From contig NZ_JAJHUO010000041.1 of NCBI RefSeq assembly GCF_020859565.1, positions 26,781 through 90,780 of the forward strand: a DNA stretch of 64,000 bases, given 5' to 3'. This document shows, one piece after another, positions 17,822 through 26,751 of this stretch. The stretch comes from Saccharothrix luteola (GTDB lineage: Bacteria; Actinomycetota; Actinomycetes; Mycobacteriales; Pseudonocardiaceae). Below the pieces are notes generated by a model. The model saw only the letters and a program-made list of their open reading frames with translations. It did not search any database and had not been told where the DNA came from. Position 1 is the first letter of the stretch. Each line of letters begins with the position of its first letter. The translations under genes were made by a program, and so were the position numbers.

Positions 17822-18858
17822 GGGAGGGCCTCCACCCGGTCCGGCACGACGGGCAGCATCGCGGTCACCCGGAACCCGCCCGGCTCCTCGTGCACGCGCA
17901 GCAGGCCGCCGGCCGACCGGACCCGTGCGGCCAGGCCCGCCAACCCCGTCCCCCGCGCGTCCCGGACCTGGCCGCGGGTCGGGTTGGCCACGCCGAGCAG
18001 CAACGCGTCGGGCTGCCAGTCGAGCGACACCACCACCGGCTCGCCGGGCGCGTGCCGGGCCGCGTTGGTCAGCCCTTCCTGCACGACGCGGTACGCGGCG
18101 TGGCCCGCGTCGCCGGTCGCGAGCGGCCGGGCGGCGCCCGAGCGCTCGACGGTCACCGCGACGCCCGCGCGTCGGAACTCCTCCACCACCTCGTCGACGC
18201 CGTCCAGGCCGGGCGAGTCGCGCAGGGTGGCCACGACGGCGTGCAGCTCGTCCACGGCGGTGCGGGCGGCGTGCGCGAGGTTGCGCGCCACCGGGCGCTG
18301 CTCGGCCGGGAGCGGGGCCACCTCCAGCGCCGCCGCCTGCACCGAGACCAGGCTGAGCCACCGGCCGAGCGAGTCGTGCATGTCCACCGCGATGCGCAGC
18401 CGTTCCCGCAACCGCTCGCGCTCCGCGTGCAGCCGCCGTTCCCGGCGCAGCCGCTCGGCCTGCCTGGTCAGGTGCACGCCCGCGACCAGCGGCAACGCCA
18501 CCAGCAGCGCGACGCGGGCCAGCGCGGGCCACGGCTCGGTCGCCAGGCGCTGCGTGGGCACCAGCAGCACGGCGGGGTAGGCGATCGCGGCGACGACGGT
18601 CAGGACCAGGTCCCGGCGTGAGGCCACGTGCCGTCCGGCCTCGTGGCTGGTGCACGCCAACAGGGCCAGCGCGCCGCCCGTGACCAGCGCCATCGTCACC
18701 GCGATCGGGAACGCCACGAGCGGTCGCCTGGCGGCGAGGGCCATGACCAGCGCGGTCAGCGCGGCGTGGGCGGCCAGGCCACCGGCCGACGTCCCCTCCA
18801 GCCACCCCAACCCCGTGTCGGCCACCACCACTGCGAGCAGCAGCGCAGTCCTCGCCAT
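17818..18858 (-). CDS. Two-component sensor histidine kinase (HisKA_3 variant)
   Basis: About 346 aa from the ATG at 18858; an ATG at 18906 is possible but would place the palindrome at 18889-18904 inside the coding region. Multi-span N-terminus, then a coiled arginine-rich stretch, a divergent H-box (AVDMHDSLGRWLSLVSVQAA), N-box (GLTNAARHAPG) and G-box (GTGLAGLAARV). Coupled to its regulator by a 4-bp overlap. Divergent from the secreted hydrolase at 18963, its likely target. Confidence 0.9.
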   Translation of the reverse strand: MARTALLLAVVVADTGLGWLEGTSAGGLAAHAALTALVMALAARRPLVAFPIAVTMALVTGGALALLACTSHEAGRHVASRRDLVLTVVAAIAYPAVLLVPTQRLATEPWPALARVALLVALPLVAGVHLTRQAERLRRERRLHAERERLRERLRIAVDMHDSLGRWLSLVSVQAAALEVAPLPAEQRPVARNLAHAARTAVDELHAVVATLRDSPGLDGVDEVVEEFRRAGVAVTVERSGAARPLATGDAGHAAYRVVQEGLTNAARHAPGEPVVVSLDWQPDALLLGVANPTRGQVRDARGTGLAGLAARVRSAGGLLRVHEEPGGFRVTAMLPVVPDRVEALP

Positions 18859-18888
18859 GGCCGCCACCCTAGCCGGCCGGGGTGGGCC

Positions 18889-18904
18889 GTCCACTTTGGT
18901 GGAC
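18889..18904. promoter_or_regulatory. Inverted repeat GTCCAC-TTTG-GTGGAC
   Basis: Perfect 6-bp arms with a 4-base spacer in the divergent promoter region between the kinase and the secreted hydrolase, about 66 bases before the latter's start; candidate response-regulator site. Confidence 0.5.
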
Positions 18905-18949
18905 ACCGCCGACGACGATCGCGAACAGCGCCCGGCGGCCCCGTCTTCC

Positions 18950-18955
18950 TAGCGT
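18950..18955 (+). promoter_or_regulatory. Putative -10 element before the secreted hydrolase
   Basis: TAGCGT, 7 bases before the GTG at 18963; same arrangement as at 9237 and 15948. Confidence 0.4.
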
Positions 18956-18962
18956 CGGAGAC

Positions 18963-20315
18963 GTGATCAAACTCCTCCTGCCGCTGCTGCTCGTCGTGCC
19001 GTCGCACGCCGACCGGCCACCGGCCACCCTCGACTGGCAACCCTGTCCCGGCGGCGGCGCGGTCGCCGCCGAGTGCACCGCCCTGCCCGTGCCCGTGACC
19101 TCGGCCCGGACCGTCACGTTGACGCTGGCCCGGCTGCCCGCCACCGGTGTCCGCAAGGGCGCCGTCATGGTCAACTTCGGCGGGCCGCAGGGCGACCAGA
19201 TCGCCTTCCTGCGGTCCCGACCGCAGGTCTTCGACCGGATCCGCGAGTCGATGGACGTGGTGACCTGGGACCCCCGCGGCTACCCCGGCCTGAGCGGTCC
19301 GGTGTTGGCCTGCGACTGGCGGCTGCTGCGCACGCCGCGCTTCCCCGCCGACCAGGCCGGGTTCGACCGGCTCGTCGCCGACAACCGCGCGCGGGGCGAC
19401 CGGTGCCGCGACACCGACCCCGACCTGTTCGACCACATGGACTCGGGCAGCGACGCCCGTGACGTCGAGGCCATCCGGGTGGCGCTCGGCGAGCGGCGGG
19501 TGAACTTCATCGGCACCTCGTACGGCGGCGTGATCGCGCAGGCCTACGCCCGGCGGTACCCGCACCGGGTGCGCACGGTCTACGTCGACGGCACGGGCAA
19601 CCACAGCGCGCGTGACTGGGACCGGGAGCTCGACGCCATCGCCCGGGACAACGAGGCGTTCGCCAGGCGGTTCCTGGACTGGGCGGGGCCGGGTGTCGAG
19701 CGGCGTTGGCAGGCGCTGGTCGCCCGGGCCCACGCCGAGCCGGTCCCCGCCCTCTCGGTCGGCGTCGCCTACGACGGCACTCAGTTGCAGGCGCTCGCGT
19801 TCGGCAAGCTCCGGGGCGGTCCCGACCGGTGGGCCGAGGTGTCCCGGGCGATCACGGCGGCCGAGGCCGGTGACGCGTCCGGTTTCGCGCCGCCGCCGGG
19901 CCGTGACCCGCACCCCGGGCTGCCCGGCGGCGGGGTGAAGGAGTGCCTCGACTTCCCGCACTCCGACTTCCGGCAGGTCACGCGCACCGTCGAGCGGCTG
20001 CGGCGGATCGCGCCGAACACCGGCGCGTCGTTCCCCCTGGCCTGGCACCTGCCGCTGACGTGCACGGGCTGGCCGACACCGACGGCCAACCCGCCCGCGC
20101 CGCTGCCGCTGCCGCCGTTCCTCGGCGCGGGCACCTGGCAGGACCACGCGCCGACGAAGCGGGTGACGGACCAGGTCGCGGGCAGCCGCACGATCTTCCA
20201 CGACGGGCCGGGCCACAACCTGTTCGCGGGGATGATGAACCCGTGCGTCGTCGAGCACGTGAGCGCCTACGTCACCGACCGCCGCCTGCCGCCCGCGAAC
20301 GCGACCTGTCCCTGA
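18963..20315 (+). CDS. Secreted alpha/beta hydrolase, tripeptidyl-aminopeptidase (TAP/Slp) type
   Basis: 450 aa from GTG 18963. Short signal peptide (MIKLLLPLLLVVPSHA), alpha/beta-hydrolase core with oxyanion segment (VNFGGPQGD) and nucleophile elbow GTSYGG, and a C-terminal TAP-like region with the probable catalytic His (HDGPGHN). It resembles mycelium-associated proteases and tripeptidyl aminopeptidases of Streptomyces (SlpD/E, Tap), which release peptides from protein N-termini outside the cell. Divergent from a two-component pair that probably controls it. Confidence 0.85.
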   Translation: MIKLLLPLLLVVPSHADRPPATLDWQPCPGGGAVAAECTALPVPVTSARTVTLTLARLPATGVRKGAVMVNFGGPQGDQIAFLRSRPQVFDRIRESMDVVTWDPRGYPGLSGPVLACDWRLLRTPRFPADQAGFDRLVADNRARGDRCRDTDPDLFDHMDSGSDARDVEAIRVALGERRVNFIGTSYGGVIAQAYARRYPHRVRTVYVDGTGNHSARDWDRELDAIARDNEAFARRFLDWAGPGVERRWQALVARAHAEPVPALSVGVAYDGTQLQALAFGKLRGGPDRWAEVSRAITAAEAGDASGFAPPPGRDPHPGLPGGGVKECLDFPHSDFRQVTRTVERLRRIAPNTGASFPLAWHLPLTCTGWPTPTANPPAPLPLPPFLGAGTWQDHAPTKRVTDQVAGSRTIFHDGPGHNLFAGMMNPCVVEHVSAYVTDRRLPPANATCP

Positions 20316-20345
20316 CCGTTCCACCACCCCGGCCTCGGACAGGTC

Positions 20346-20729
20346 ATGATGTACGGCGTGGAGTCCACCCGTGTGGACCGCTGGCTGTGGGCGGTCCGGC
20401 TGACCAAGACCCGATCCGACGCCGCGGCGGCGTGCAAGGGCGGGCACGTGCGCGTGAACGACCGGCCGGCCAAGCCCGCCACGTCGGTGTCACCCGGTGA
20501 CGAGGTGCGTGCACGAGTGGGTGACACGACCCGGATCGTGGAGGTCGTGCGGGTGATCCAGAAACGCGTCGGCGCGGCCGACGCGGTCGGCTGCTTCATC
20601 GACCGGACCCCGCCGCCACCGCCGCCGACGGAGGCTCCCGCGCAGGTCGCCCGTCGTGACCGCGGCGCGGGCCGGCCGACCAAGCGTGAACGCCGGGTCC
20701 TGGACAAGTTCCGCACCGGCCACCTGTGA
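20346..20729 (+). CDS. S4-domain RNA-binding protein (Hsp15/HslR-like)
   Basis: 127 aa. S4 fold near the N-terminus (VDRWLWAVRLTKTRSDAAAA, then GHVRVNDRPAKP), followed by a proline-rich linker and a basic tail (GRPTKRERRVLDKF), the pattern of Hsp15. E. coli Hsp15 binds 50S subunits carrying stalled nascent chains. ATG doublet at 20346; a GTG at 20361 is an alternative start. Single gene followed by a terminator. Confidence 0.88.
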   Translation: MMYGVESTRVDRWLWAVRLTKTRSDAAAACKGGHVRVNDRPAKPATSVSPGDEVRARVGDTTRIVEVVRVIQKRVGAADAVGCFIDRTPPPPPPTEAPAQVARRDRGAGRPTKRERRVLDKFRTGHL

Positions 20730-20735
20730 GCGCGC

Positions 20736-20760
20736 GGGTCCGCCACCGGGTGGCGGACCC
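20736..20760 (+). terminator. Hairpin terminator after the S4 protein
   Basis: Perfect 11-bp stem GGGTCCGCCAC / GTGGCGGACCC with a 3-base loop, six bases after the stop codon. Confidence 0.8.
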
Positions 20761-20905
20761 GTGCGTCGGCCGGATGGCGTTCATCCTGCCTGGACCATCC
20801 GGGTGAACAAGGTGAAGTCCGTCTAACGGGCTGTCAAGTCGAAGCGATCAAGGAAAGGACGGCGTTCTCGCGTGGGCGGCCCGCACCGCCGCGGTGGGAG
20901 GTGCG

Positions 20906-21910
20906 GTGGACCGGAAGCGGCGGGACGAGCGGAACCGACGGGTCGGGCTGGCGCGCTGGCGGCTGCGGGAGGGCGACTCGGCGGTGGTCGCGGGCCGGTT
21001 CCCCGAGGCCGCCGACCTGTACGCCGTCGCGGGCTACGAGCTCGACGGCCTCGACCGCCGGGACCGCGAAGTCGCCGTGCTGCTGGCCCAAGCCCTGGCC
21101 GGGCACGGGCGGATGGACGTGGAGCTCGGCAACCCGCAGCGCGCGCTCGAGACGTTGACGAACGCCCTCGACCTGGTCGAGCAGGCGGAGCCGAACGGCG
21201 TGCTGCACGCGAAGGTGCTCACCTGCCGCGCGTGCGCCCTGCGTGGCACGGGAGCGCTGGACGAGGCGGTCGCGGCGTTCACCGGGGCGTTGGCCATCCA
21301 GCGGAGCGTGGACCGGACCGGCGAGACGGTGGTCTGCACGCTCACCGAGCTGTCGCGCACGTTCCGGCTCCAGGGCGAGGGCCGTGCCGCCGAGCACGCC
21401 GCCCGGGAGGCCGTCGCGCTGGCCGAGCGGATCGAGCCCGGCGGCATCGCGGCGGCGGTCGGGCACCACACCCTGCGGCAGGCGTTGGACGACCTCGGGC
21501 GGGAGGACGAGGCCGAGGCGCACCTCGTCCGCAGCATCGACCTCCTGCTGCGGCACGCGCCGGACTCGGCCGTGACCGCCGACGCCGTCGACCGGTGGTG
21601 CGAGGTGGTGCTGGCGCGGGAGGGCCCGCACGACGCCCTGCCCGGCATCGACCGGCACCTCGCCGTGATCGAGCCGCTGGCCACCGGCGCGCCCGTGGTC
21701 GGCGTGCTGCGGCTGTGGCGCGGCATCGGCCTGGCCTCGCTCGGTTCCGACGAGGCGGACACCGAGGCGTTGCGCGAGTTCGAGACCGCCGAACTCGTCC
21801 TGTCCGCCCGGCCGGACCAGGCGGAGCGGGCCGCGCGGGCCAGGACGAAGCGGGCGGACCTGCTGGCGTGGCACCAGCGCCCGGAGTCCACCGAACGCCC
21901 GACGTCCTAG
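20906..21910 (+). CDS. Tetratricopeptide-repeat protein
   Basis: About 334 aa composed of helical TPR-like repeats (for example QALAGHGRMDVELGNPQRAL; then GTGALDEAVAAFTGALAIQR). No catalytic or DNA-binding domain is evident, so a scaffold or sensor role is possible. The GTG at 20906 is preferred over the GTG at 20894 because GGGAGG sits 3-10 bases before it. Converges with the sugar dehydrogenase gene, overlapping it by 4 bp. Confidence 0.75.
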   Translation: MDRKRRDERNRRVGLARWRLREGDSAVVAGRFPEAADLYAVAGYELDGLDRRDREVAVLLAQALAGHGRMDVELGNPQRALETLTNALDLVEQAEPNGVLHAKVLTCRACALRGTGALDEAVAAFTGALAIQRSVDRTGETVVCTLTELSRTFRLQGEGRAAEHAAREAVALAERIEPGGIAAAVGHHTLRQALDDLGREDEAEAHLVRSIDLLLRHAPDSAVTADAVDRWCEVVLAREGPHDALPGIDRHLAVIEPLATGAPVVGVLRLWRGIGLASLGSDEADTEALREFETAELVLSARPDQAERAARARTKRADLLAWHQRPESTERPTS

Positions 21911-24177
21911 CGCCAGGTGAACCGGCGGAACTGCGCGGCCACCACCTCCGCCGACGCGGCGACGTCCAGGAACATCAGCGAATCCACCCGGCACGCGCAC
22001 GGGTTCCGCTCGGCCGTGTCCTGCGGGAAACTGCCGCCCACCTTGATGCCCCGCGGGTCGGTGGCCGAGGCGCCGGTGCCGTCGACCTGCCAGGGGTCGC
22101 CGGGCACGGTGTAGGAGCCGGGCAACGGGCGTCCGTCGCGGTAGAGCGCCATCCGGCCCCTGGTGAAGTCGAACGTGGCCGCCAGGTGCACCCAGCGGTT
22201 CGGCGGCAGCACCTGCTGCCAGTCCAGGTCGGCGGCGTAGGTCTGGGACGCGCCGCCGTCGACCCGGCGGCCGAGGGCGACCAGCCGGAGCCGGCCGTCG
22301 ACCTCGAACGCCTCGATCAGCGCGCGGACGGCGTGCCCATCGGAGTCACCGCTCAGCAGGCCCGCGAGCCCGATCGCGCCGTAGCCGGGGCCGGGGTTGG
22401 CACCGGTCTGCTTGAACCAGCCCATGATGGTGATCCCCTTGGCGCCGTTGAACGCCCGCAGCGACTCGGCGCCGTCCGCGTCCCACACGCCCGCTTTCCA
22501 GTCGTCGTTCGCGCCGGGTTGCGGTCGCAGTTCCAGGGCGTGGCCGCCGCCGGGGAACGCGGCGTCGCGGGTGCGCATCCGATCGCCGCCGTTGACGAGT
22601 GCGAGCAGGGTCCGCGACTCGCCGAGGTCGAGCTCGCGGGCGTCGTCGACGGGGAACGGGTGCTCGAAGTCGTAGTGCGCCACCAGGTTCCGCGCCACGT
22701 CGGGCGTGACCTCGGGCCGCGGGCCCTCGCGCGTGCCGACGACCTGCCAGATCCGGCCGTCCGCCTTGGCCAGCAGGTACAGCTCGCCGGCGGCGTCCGT
22801 GCCGAACCGCAGGTCGACGCGCCCGTCGCCGACGAGGTCCGCCATCCGCCGCTCGGTGCCGTCGGTGTCGAACACCTTGAGCTCGTGCAGCGGCGCGGGC
22901 GGCTCGCCGCGCCTCATCCGCGACACGTCGGTGGCGAAGACGCGGCCGTCGACCAGGTCGCCGAAGACGTACTTGCCCCGCAGACCCGGCACGGCGCGGC
23001 CCCGGTAGACCTGGCCGCCGGAGATGGCGTGGCCGCTGTCGGTCGTGCACGGCCAACCGGCGGGCGGGTCGTGGTCGTAGGCGGCCACCGGGTAGGCGTA
23101 GCCGTGGCGGGCGTCGTCGGGCGGGAGCGGGTAGAGGTGGCACTGGTCCTCGTGGCGGTAGGTGAACGCGCCCTCCCTCCTGCTCCAGCCCAGGTTGTCG
23201 CCCGCGCGGACCTCGTACACGGCCTCGATCGAGTGCTGGCCGATGTGCCCGACGTACAGCGCGTGGCCGTTGGTACGGTCGCGGTCCCAGGTGAACCGGT
23301 GCGGGTCGCGCATGCCGTAGGCGTAGATCTCGCCGAGCGCGCCGGGTCGGCCGACGAAGGGGTTGGCGGCCGGGATGCCGTACCGCCCGCCGGGGCCGTT
23401 CGTGCCCGCCGGGTCGATGCGCAGGATCTTGCCCGCCGGGTTGCCGAGGTCCTGGGGCACGTCGGAGGTCACGCCGAGGCCGCCGTCGCCGACGGCCAGG
23501 TAGAGCAGGCCGTGGTCGGGGTCGCCGGGTCGGGCGGTGGGGTTGAAGTCGATCTGCTGCACGGCGTGGATGTAGGTGGCGAAGCCGTAGCGGAACAGCT
23601 CGCGGCGCGTGCCGGTGAAGACGTCGGCGGAGGGGTCGGTGGCCGTCCACTCCGACACCACGCTCTGGACGACGGCGTTGGGTTGGTCGGGGTAGGTCGG
23701 CGTCTCGGTGTCGATCGCGCCCCTGCCCTCGGTGTGGACGGTGTAGAGCTTGCCGTTGCGGGCGAAGTCGGGGTGGAAGGCGACGAACCCGAACCCGCTG
23801 CCCATGCCGCGGCCGGAGAAGAAGTGCGGGAAGCGTGCGGCGAAGTCGAGGTAGACGTGCCGGGTTTCGCCGTCGCGGTCCAGCAGGTAGAGGGGCCCGT
23901 TGAGGTCGGGAACGTACCGCCGCCCCGACCCGTCCGGCACCTCACCGACGAAGTTGATCCTGTTGTGCCGGTTGAGGCGGGTGTCGGTGGTGGGCGGGGT
24001 CGGCGTGGAGGCCGGTAGCCGTGCCACTTCGGCCAGCACGAGCCCGAGCCGTGACGGGATGGGGTCCTGCGGGATCGGGTCGGCTATGGGTTCGTCCGCC
24101 GAACCGCCCGCCGGCACCGCGGTCGAGACCACCACGGCAACGGCTGCCACCAACCCCCACCACCTGCGCTTGCCCAT
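21907..24177 (-). CDS. Secreted PQQ-type sugar dehydrogenase (GSDH) with C-terminal LamG-like domain
   Basis: About 756 aa. Signal peptide begins at ATG 24177 (MGKRRWWGLVAAVAVVV), preceded by GGGAGGT. The beta-propeller glucose/sorbosone dehydrogenase domain spans about residues 60-500 (GSGFGFVAFHPDF; AVGDGGLG; YGMRDPHRFTWD). A concanavalin/LamG-like domain follows (KGITIMGWFKQTG; HLAATFDFTRGRMALYRDG). Such proteins oxidise soluble sugars or polysaccharide ends outside the cell using PQQ, if supplied. Single gene. Confidence 0.88.
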   Translation of the reverse strand: MGKRRWWGLVAAVAVVVSTAVPAGGSADEPIADPIPQDPIPSRLGLVLAEVARLPASTPTPPTTDTRLNRHNRINFVGEVPDGSGRRYVPDLNGPLYLLDRDGETRHVYLDFAARFPHFFSGRGMGSGFGFVAFHPDFARNGKLYTVHTEGRGAIDTETPTYPDQPNAVVQSVVSEWTATDPSADVFTGTRRELFRYGFATYIHAVQQIDFNPTARPGDPDHGLLYLAVGDGGLGVTSDVPQDLGNPAGKILRIDPAGTNGPGGRYGIPAANPFVGRPGALGEIYAYGMRDPHRFTWDRDRTNGHALYVGHIGQHSIEAVYEVRAGDNLGWSRREGAFTYRHEDQCHLYPLPPDDARHGYAYPVAAYDHDPPAGWPCTTDSGHAISGGQVYRGRAVPGLRGKYVFGDLVDGRVFATDVSRMRRGEPPAPLHELKVFDTDGTERRMADLVGDGRVDLRFGTDAAGELYLLAKADGRIWQVVGTREGPRPEVTPDVARNLVAHYDFEHPFPVDDARELDLGESRTLLALVNGGDRMRTRDAAFPGGGHALELRPQPGANDDWKAGVWDADGAESLRAFNGAKGITIMGWFKQTGANPGPGYGAIGLAGLLSGDSDGHAVRALIEAFEVDGRLRLVALGRRVDGGASQTYAADLDWQQVLPPNRWVHLAATFDFTRGRMALYRDGRPLPGSYTVPGDPWQVDGTGASATDPRGIKVGGSFPQDTAERNPCACRVDSLMFLDVAASAEVVAAQFRRFTWR

Positions 24178-24302
24178 CGCTGACCTCCCGACAGGGCCCG
24201 AAATCGTCGTACCCCTTGGATGGAATCGAATCCTGGGTTCCCCTGGGCGGCGCCCCTTGCGAAGCACTGCTGTTGCCCGGGGAAGGGTGCGGAGCATTGC
24301 GT

Positions 24303-25037
24303 TCACGGATCGGTCCGGGCCCGGCCGAGGTACAGGTCGCCCAGGCGGCGGTCGGCCAGGAGGTCGGCGGCGGGGCCGCTCAGGTGCACCCGGCCCAGGT
24401 CCAGGACGCAGCCCAGGTCCGCGATCTCCAGCGCACGTCTGGCGTTCTGCTCGACCAGCAGCACGGCCGTGCCCGCTTCACGCATCCGCACCACCTGCTC
24501 GAACACGATCGCGGTGGATTTCGGGTCCAGGCCCATCGACGGCTCGTCCAGCAGCACGACCCGCGGCCGGACCATGAGCGACCGGGCGAATTCCACCTGT
24601 TTCTGCTGACCGCCCGACAACGCGCCCGCCAACGCACCCCACCGCTCGCCGACCACCGGGAACAGCGACCGCACGAAGTCGACCCGCTCGGCCACCACCG
24701 CCTTGTCCCGCACGGTGTACGCGCCGAGCAGGACGTTCTCCCCCACGGTCATCTCGCGGAACACGCTGTGCCCCTGCACGACGTGCGACAGGCCGTCCGC
24801 CAGCAACGACTGCGGCCCGCGCCCGGTGACGTCGCGACCGTCCAGCACGATCCGCCCGGCCCGCGGCGCGAGCAGCCCGCTCGCCACCTTCAACACCGTG
24901 GACTTGCCGGCGCCGTTCGGACCGACCAGGCACACCACGGACCCCGGCGGCACGCGCACCGTCAACCCGCGCAGCACCAGCGCCGCCCGGCCGTAACCGG
25001 CCTCGACGTCCACGAGTTCGAGCAGGTCAGCCGCCAA
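24303..25037 (-). CDS. livF: Branched-chain amino acid/amide ABC transporter ATPase LivF
   Basis: About 244 aa: Walker A GPNGAGKST, signature LSGGQQKQVEFARSL, Walker B VVLLDEPSMGLDP and LVEQN with the H-loop position changed to Gln, as is usual for LivF. The start is uncertain: TTG 25037 overlaps the livG stop; ATG 25055 is the alternative. Last gene of the leftward liv operon. Together with LivG it powers import of hydrophobic amino acids, amides or urea; substrate not determinable. Confidence 0.9.
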   Translation of the reverse strand: MAADLLELVDVEAGYGRAALVLRGLTVRVPPGSVVCLVGPNGAGKSTVLKVASGLLAPRAGRIVLDGRDVTGRGPQSLLADGLSHVVQGHSVFREMTVGENVLLGAYTVRDKAVVAERVDFVRSLFPVVGERWGALAGALSGGQQKQVEFARSLMVRPRVVLLDEPSMGLDPKSTAIVFEQVVRMREAGTAVLLVEQNARRALEIADLGCVLDLGRVHLSGPAADLLADRRLGDLYLGRARTDP

Positions 25038-25758
25038 GGTAGGCCGCCAGCACAAGAGGATCGGCGCGCACCACGTCCGGCGGGCCCGAGGCGATCGGCC
25101 TGCCCCGGTCGAACACGACCACGTGGTCGGACAAGCTCATCACCACGTCCATGTTGTGCTCCACGATCAGGAACGTCCGGCCTTCCGCGTTGAGCGACCG
25201 CACCAGCTCGCCGATCCGCTCGATCAACGCCGGGTTCACGCCGCCCGCGGGCTCGTCCAGCAGGATCGTCTCCGGCTCCGCCATCAGCACGCCCGCCAGC
25301 TCCAGCAGCTTCTGCTGCCCGTACGACAGGTCACGCGCCTCCACGTCGGCCAGGTGCTCGATGCCGACCCGGGTCAACCAGCCCAGCGCACGGTCCACAT
25401 CGGACTTCCGGCGCGCCGGCGCCAACGCTTGCCGCACCGAACCGGGTCGCACCGCCGCCAGCAGGTTCTCCACGGCGGTCAGGCGCGGGAAGACGCGGCA
25501 CAGCTGGAAGCTGCGGCCGATGCCCGCGTGCGCGATCTTGTGCGCGGGCCGTCCGGTGATGTCACGGCCGTGGTAGGTCACCGTGCCCGCGTCCGGCTTG
25601 ACCATCCCGGTGACGCAGTCGAAGAACGTCGTCTTGCCCGACCCGTTCGGCCCGATCAACGCGTTGACCCGGCCGTGCCGGAACTCCACCGAAGCCTCGT
25701 CCACCGCCCGCACCCCGCCGTACGACTTGGTGAGCCCCTCGACCCGCAGTCCCGTCAC
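25027..25758 (-). CDS. livG: Branched-chain amino acid/amide ABC transporter ATPase LivG
   Basis: 243 aa from GTG 25758, overlapping livM by 4 bp. Walker A GPNGSGKTT, signature LSYGQQKLLELAGVL (the LivG variant), Walker B ILLDEPAGGVNP and H-loop VEHNM. Confidence 0.93.
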   Translation of the reverse strand: MTGLRVEGLTKSYGGVRAVDEASVEFRHGRVNALIGPNGSGKTTFFDCVTGMVKPDAGTVTYHGRDITGRPAHKIAHAGIGRSFQLCRVFPRLTAVENLLAAVRPGSVRQALAPARRKSDVDRALGWLTRVGIEHLADVEARDLSYGQQKLLELAGVLMAEPETILLDEPAGGVNPALIERIGELVRSLNAEGRTFLIVEHNMDVVMSLSDHVVVFDRGRPIASGPPDVVRADPLVLAAYLGG

Positions 25759-26750
25759 CGGCGCACCAACTCCTCCTGCGTGACCTCGCGGATCGACGCC
25801 TGCCGTGGCCGCAGCCGCGCCACCAGCCCGCGCAACGCGGGAATGACGCCGTCGGGCAGGAACAACACCACCACCGCCAGCAGCACGCCCATCGCGACCA
25901 GGTGCAGCTGCGTGTCGCCGTACTGCGCCTTGAAGAACTCCGTGGCGTACCCGACGACGACCGCGCCGACCAGCGGCCCGAACAGGCTCCGCACACCGCC
26001 GAGCAGGCTCATCAGCACCATGTTCGAGCCGACCAGGATGGAGAACTGGAAGATCGGGTCGAGGAAGCCGAACCACAGCGCGTACAGGCCGCCGCCCAAC
26101 GCGGTGAAGAACGCCGACACCACGAACGCCGCCAGCTTGTACCGCACGGTCGGCACGCCGAGCGACCGCGCCTTGTCCTCGTCCTCGCGGATCGCCTTGA
26201 GCCCCATGCCGAAGCGCGACCGGTCGATCAGCCACCAGCACAGCAGCATCACGGCGAGCAGCACGGCGTGCAGGTGGAAGAACCGCTGGTGCTGCTCGGG
26301 CCGGAGCACGTCCGCGCCGAACGGTCGCGGCACGCGCAGCCCGTCCGAGCCGCCGGTCACCGATTCCCAGCTCTGGAACACCAGCAGCAGGACCAGCACC
26401 ACCGCGATCGACACGATGACGAACGACGCGCCGCGCACCCGCAGCGCCGCGATGCCGATCGGCACCGCGAGCACCGCGACCACCACCCCGCCGACCACCA
26501 GCGCCACCCACGGGTTCACGCCCGCGCGCAGCACCAGCAGACCGGTCGCGTAACCGCCGAGACCGGAGTACGCGGCGTGGCCCAGCGAGATGTAGCCGGT
26601 GAACCCGCCGACGAAGTTCCACGCCGTGGCGAGCACCGCGTAGCTGATGATCACCACGCCGACCGACAGCACGAACGGGTCCGAGGCGAGGCTCGGGAAC
26701 GCCACCAGGACCGCCGCGAGCACCACCAGCCCGACGGCCTTCAGCACCAC
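25755..26750 (-). CDS. livM: Branched-chain amino acid/amide ABC transporter permease LivM
   Basis: About 331 aa, eight to ten hydrophobic spans, with the family motif NFVGGFTGYISLGHAAYSGL. GTG 26750 starts one base after the livH stop; a TTG at 26768 would overlap livH by 17 bp. Coupled downstream to livG. Confidence 0.92.
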   Translation of the reverse strand: MVLKAVGLVVLAAVLVAFPSLASDPFVLSVGVVIISYAVLATAWNFVGGFTGYISLGHAAYSGLGGYATGLLVLRAGVNPWVALVVGGVVVAVLAVPIGIAALRVRGASFVIVSIAVVLVLLLVFQSWESVTGGSDGLRVPRPFGADVLRPEQHQRFFHLHAVLLAVMLLCWWLIDRSRFGMGLKAIREDEDKARSLGVPTVRYKLAAFVVSAFFTALGGGLYALWFGFLDPIFQFSILVGSNMVLMSLLGGVRSLFGPLVGAVVVGYATEFFKAQYGDTQLHLVAMGVLLAVVVLFLPDGVIPALRGLVARLRPRQASIREVTQEELVRR

Positions 26751-26751
26751 C

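Noticed and set aside
18859..18906. Upstream ATG at 18906 as the kinase start
   Set aside because: It would add 16 polar residues without a ribosome site and place the perfect GTCCAC/GTGGAC palindrome inside the gene; the ATG at 18858 directly precedes the first membrane span.
20872..24018. A plus-strand open frame of more than 1000 codons
   Set aside because: It runs through the TPR gene in another frame and antisense to the sugar dehydrogenase; composition is low-complexity R/G/A/P/V and no motif appears. Long spurious frames are normal at this GC content.
24219..24240. tRNA-like T-arm sequence (GGAATCGAATCC)
   Set aside because: No matching acceptor, D or anticodon stems could be built around it.
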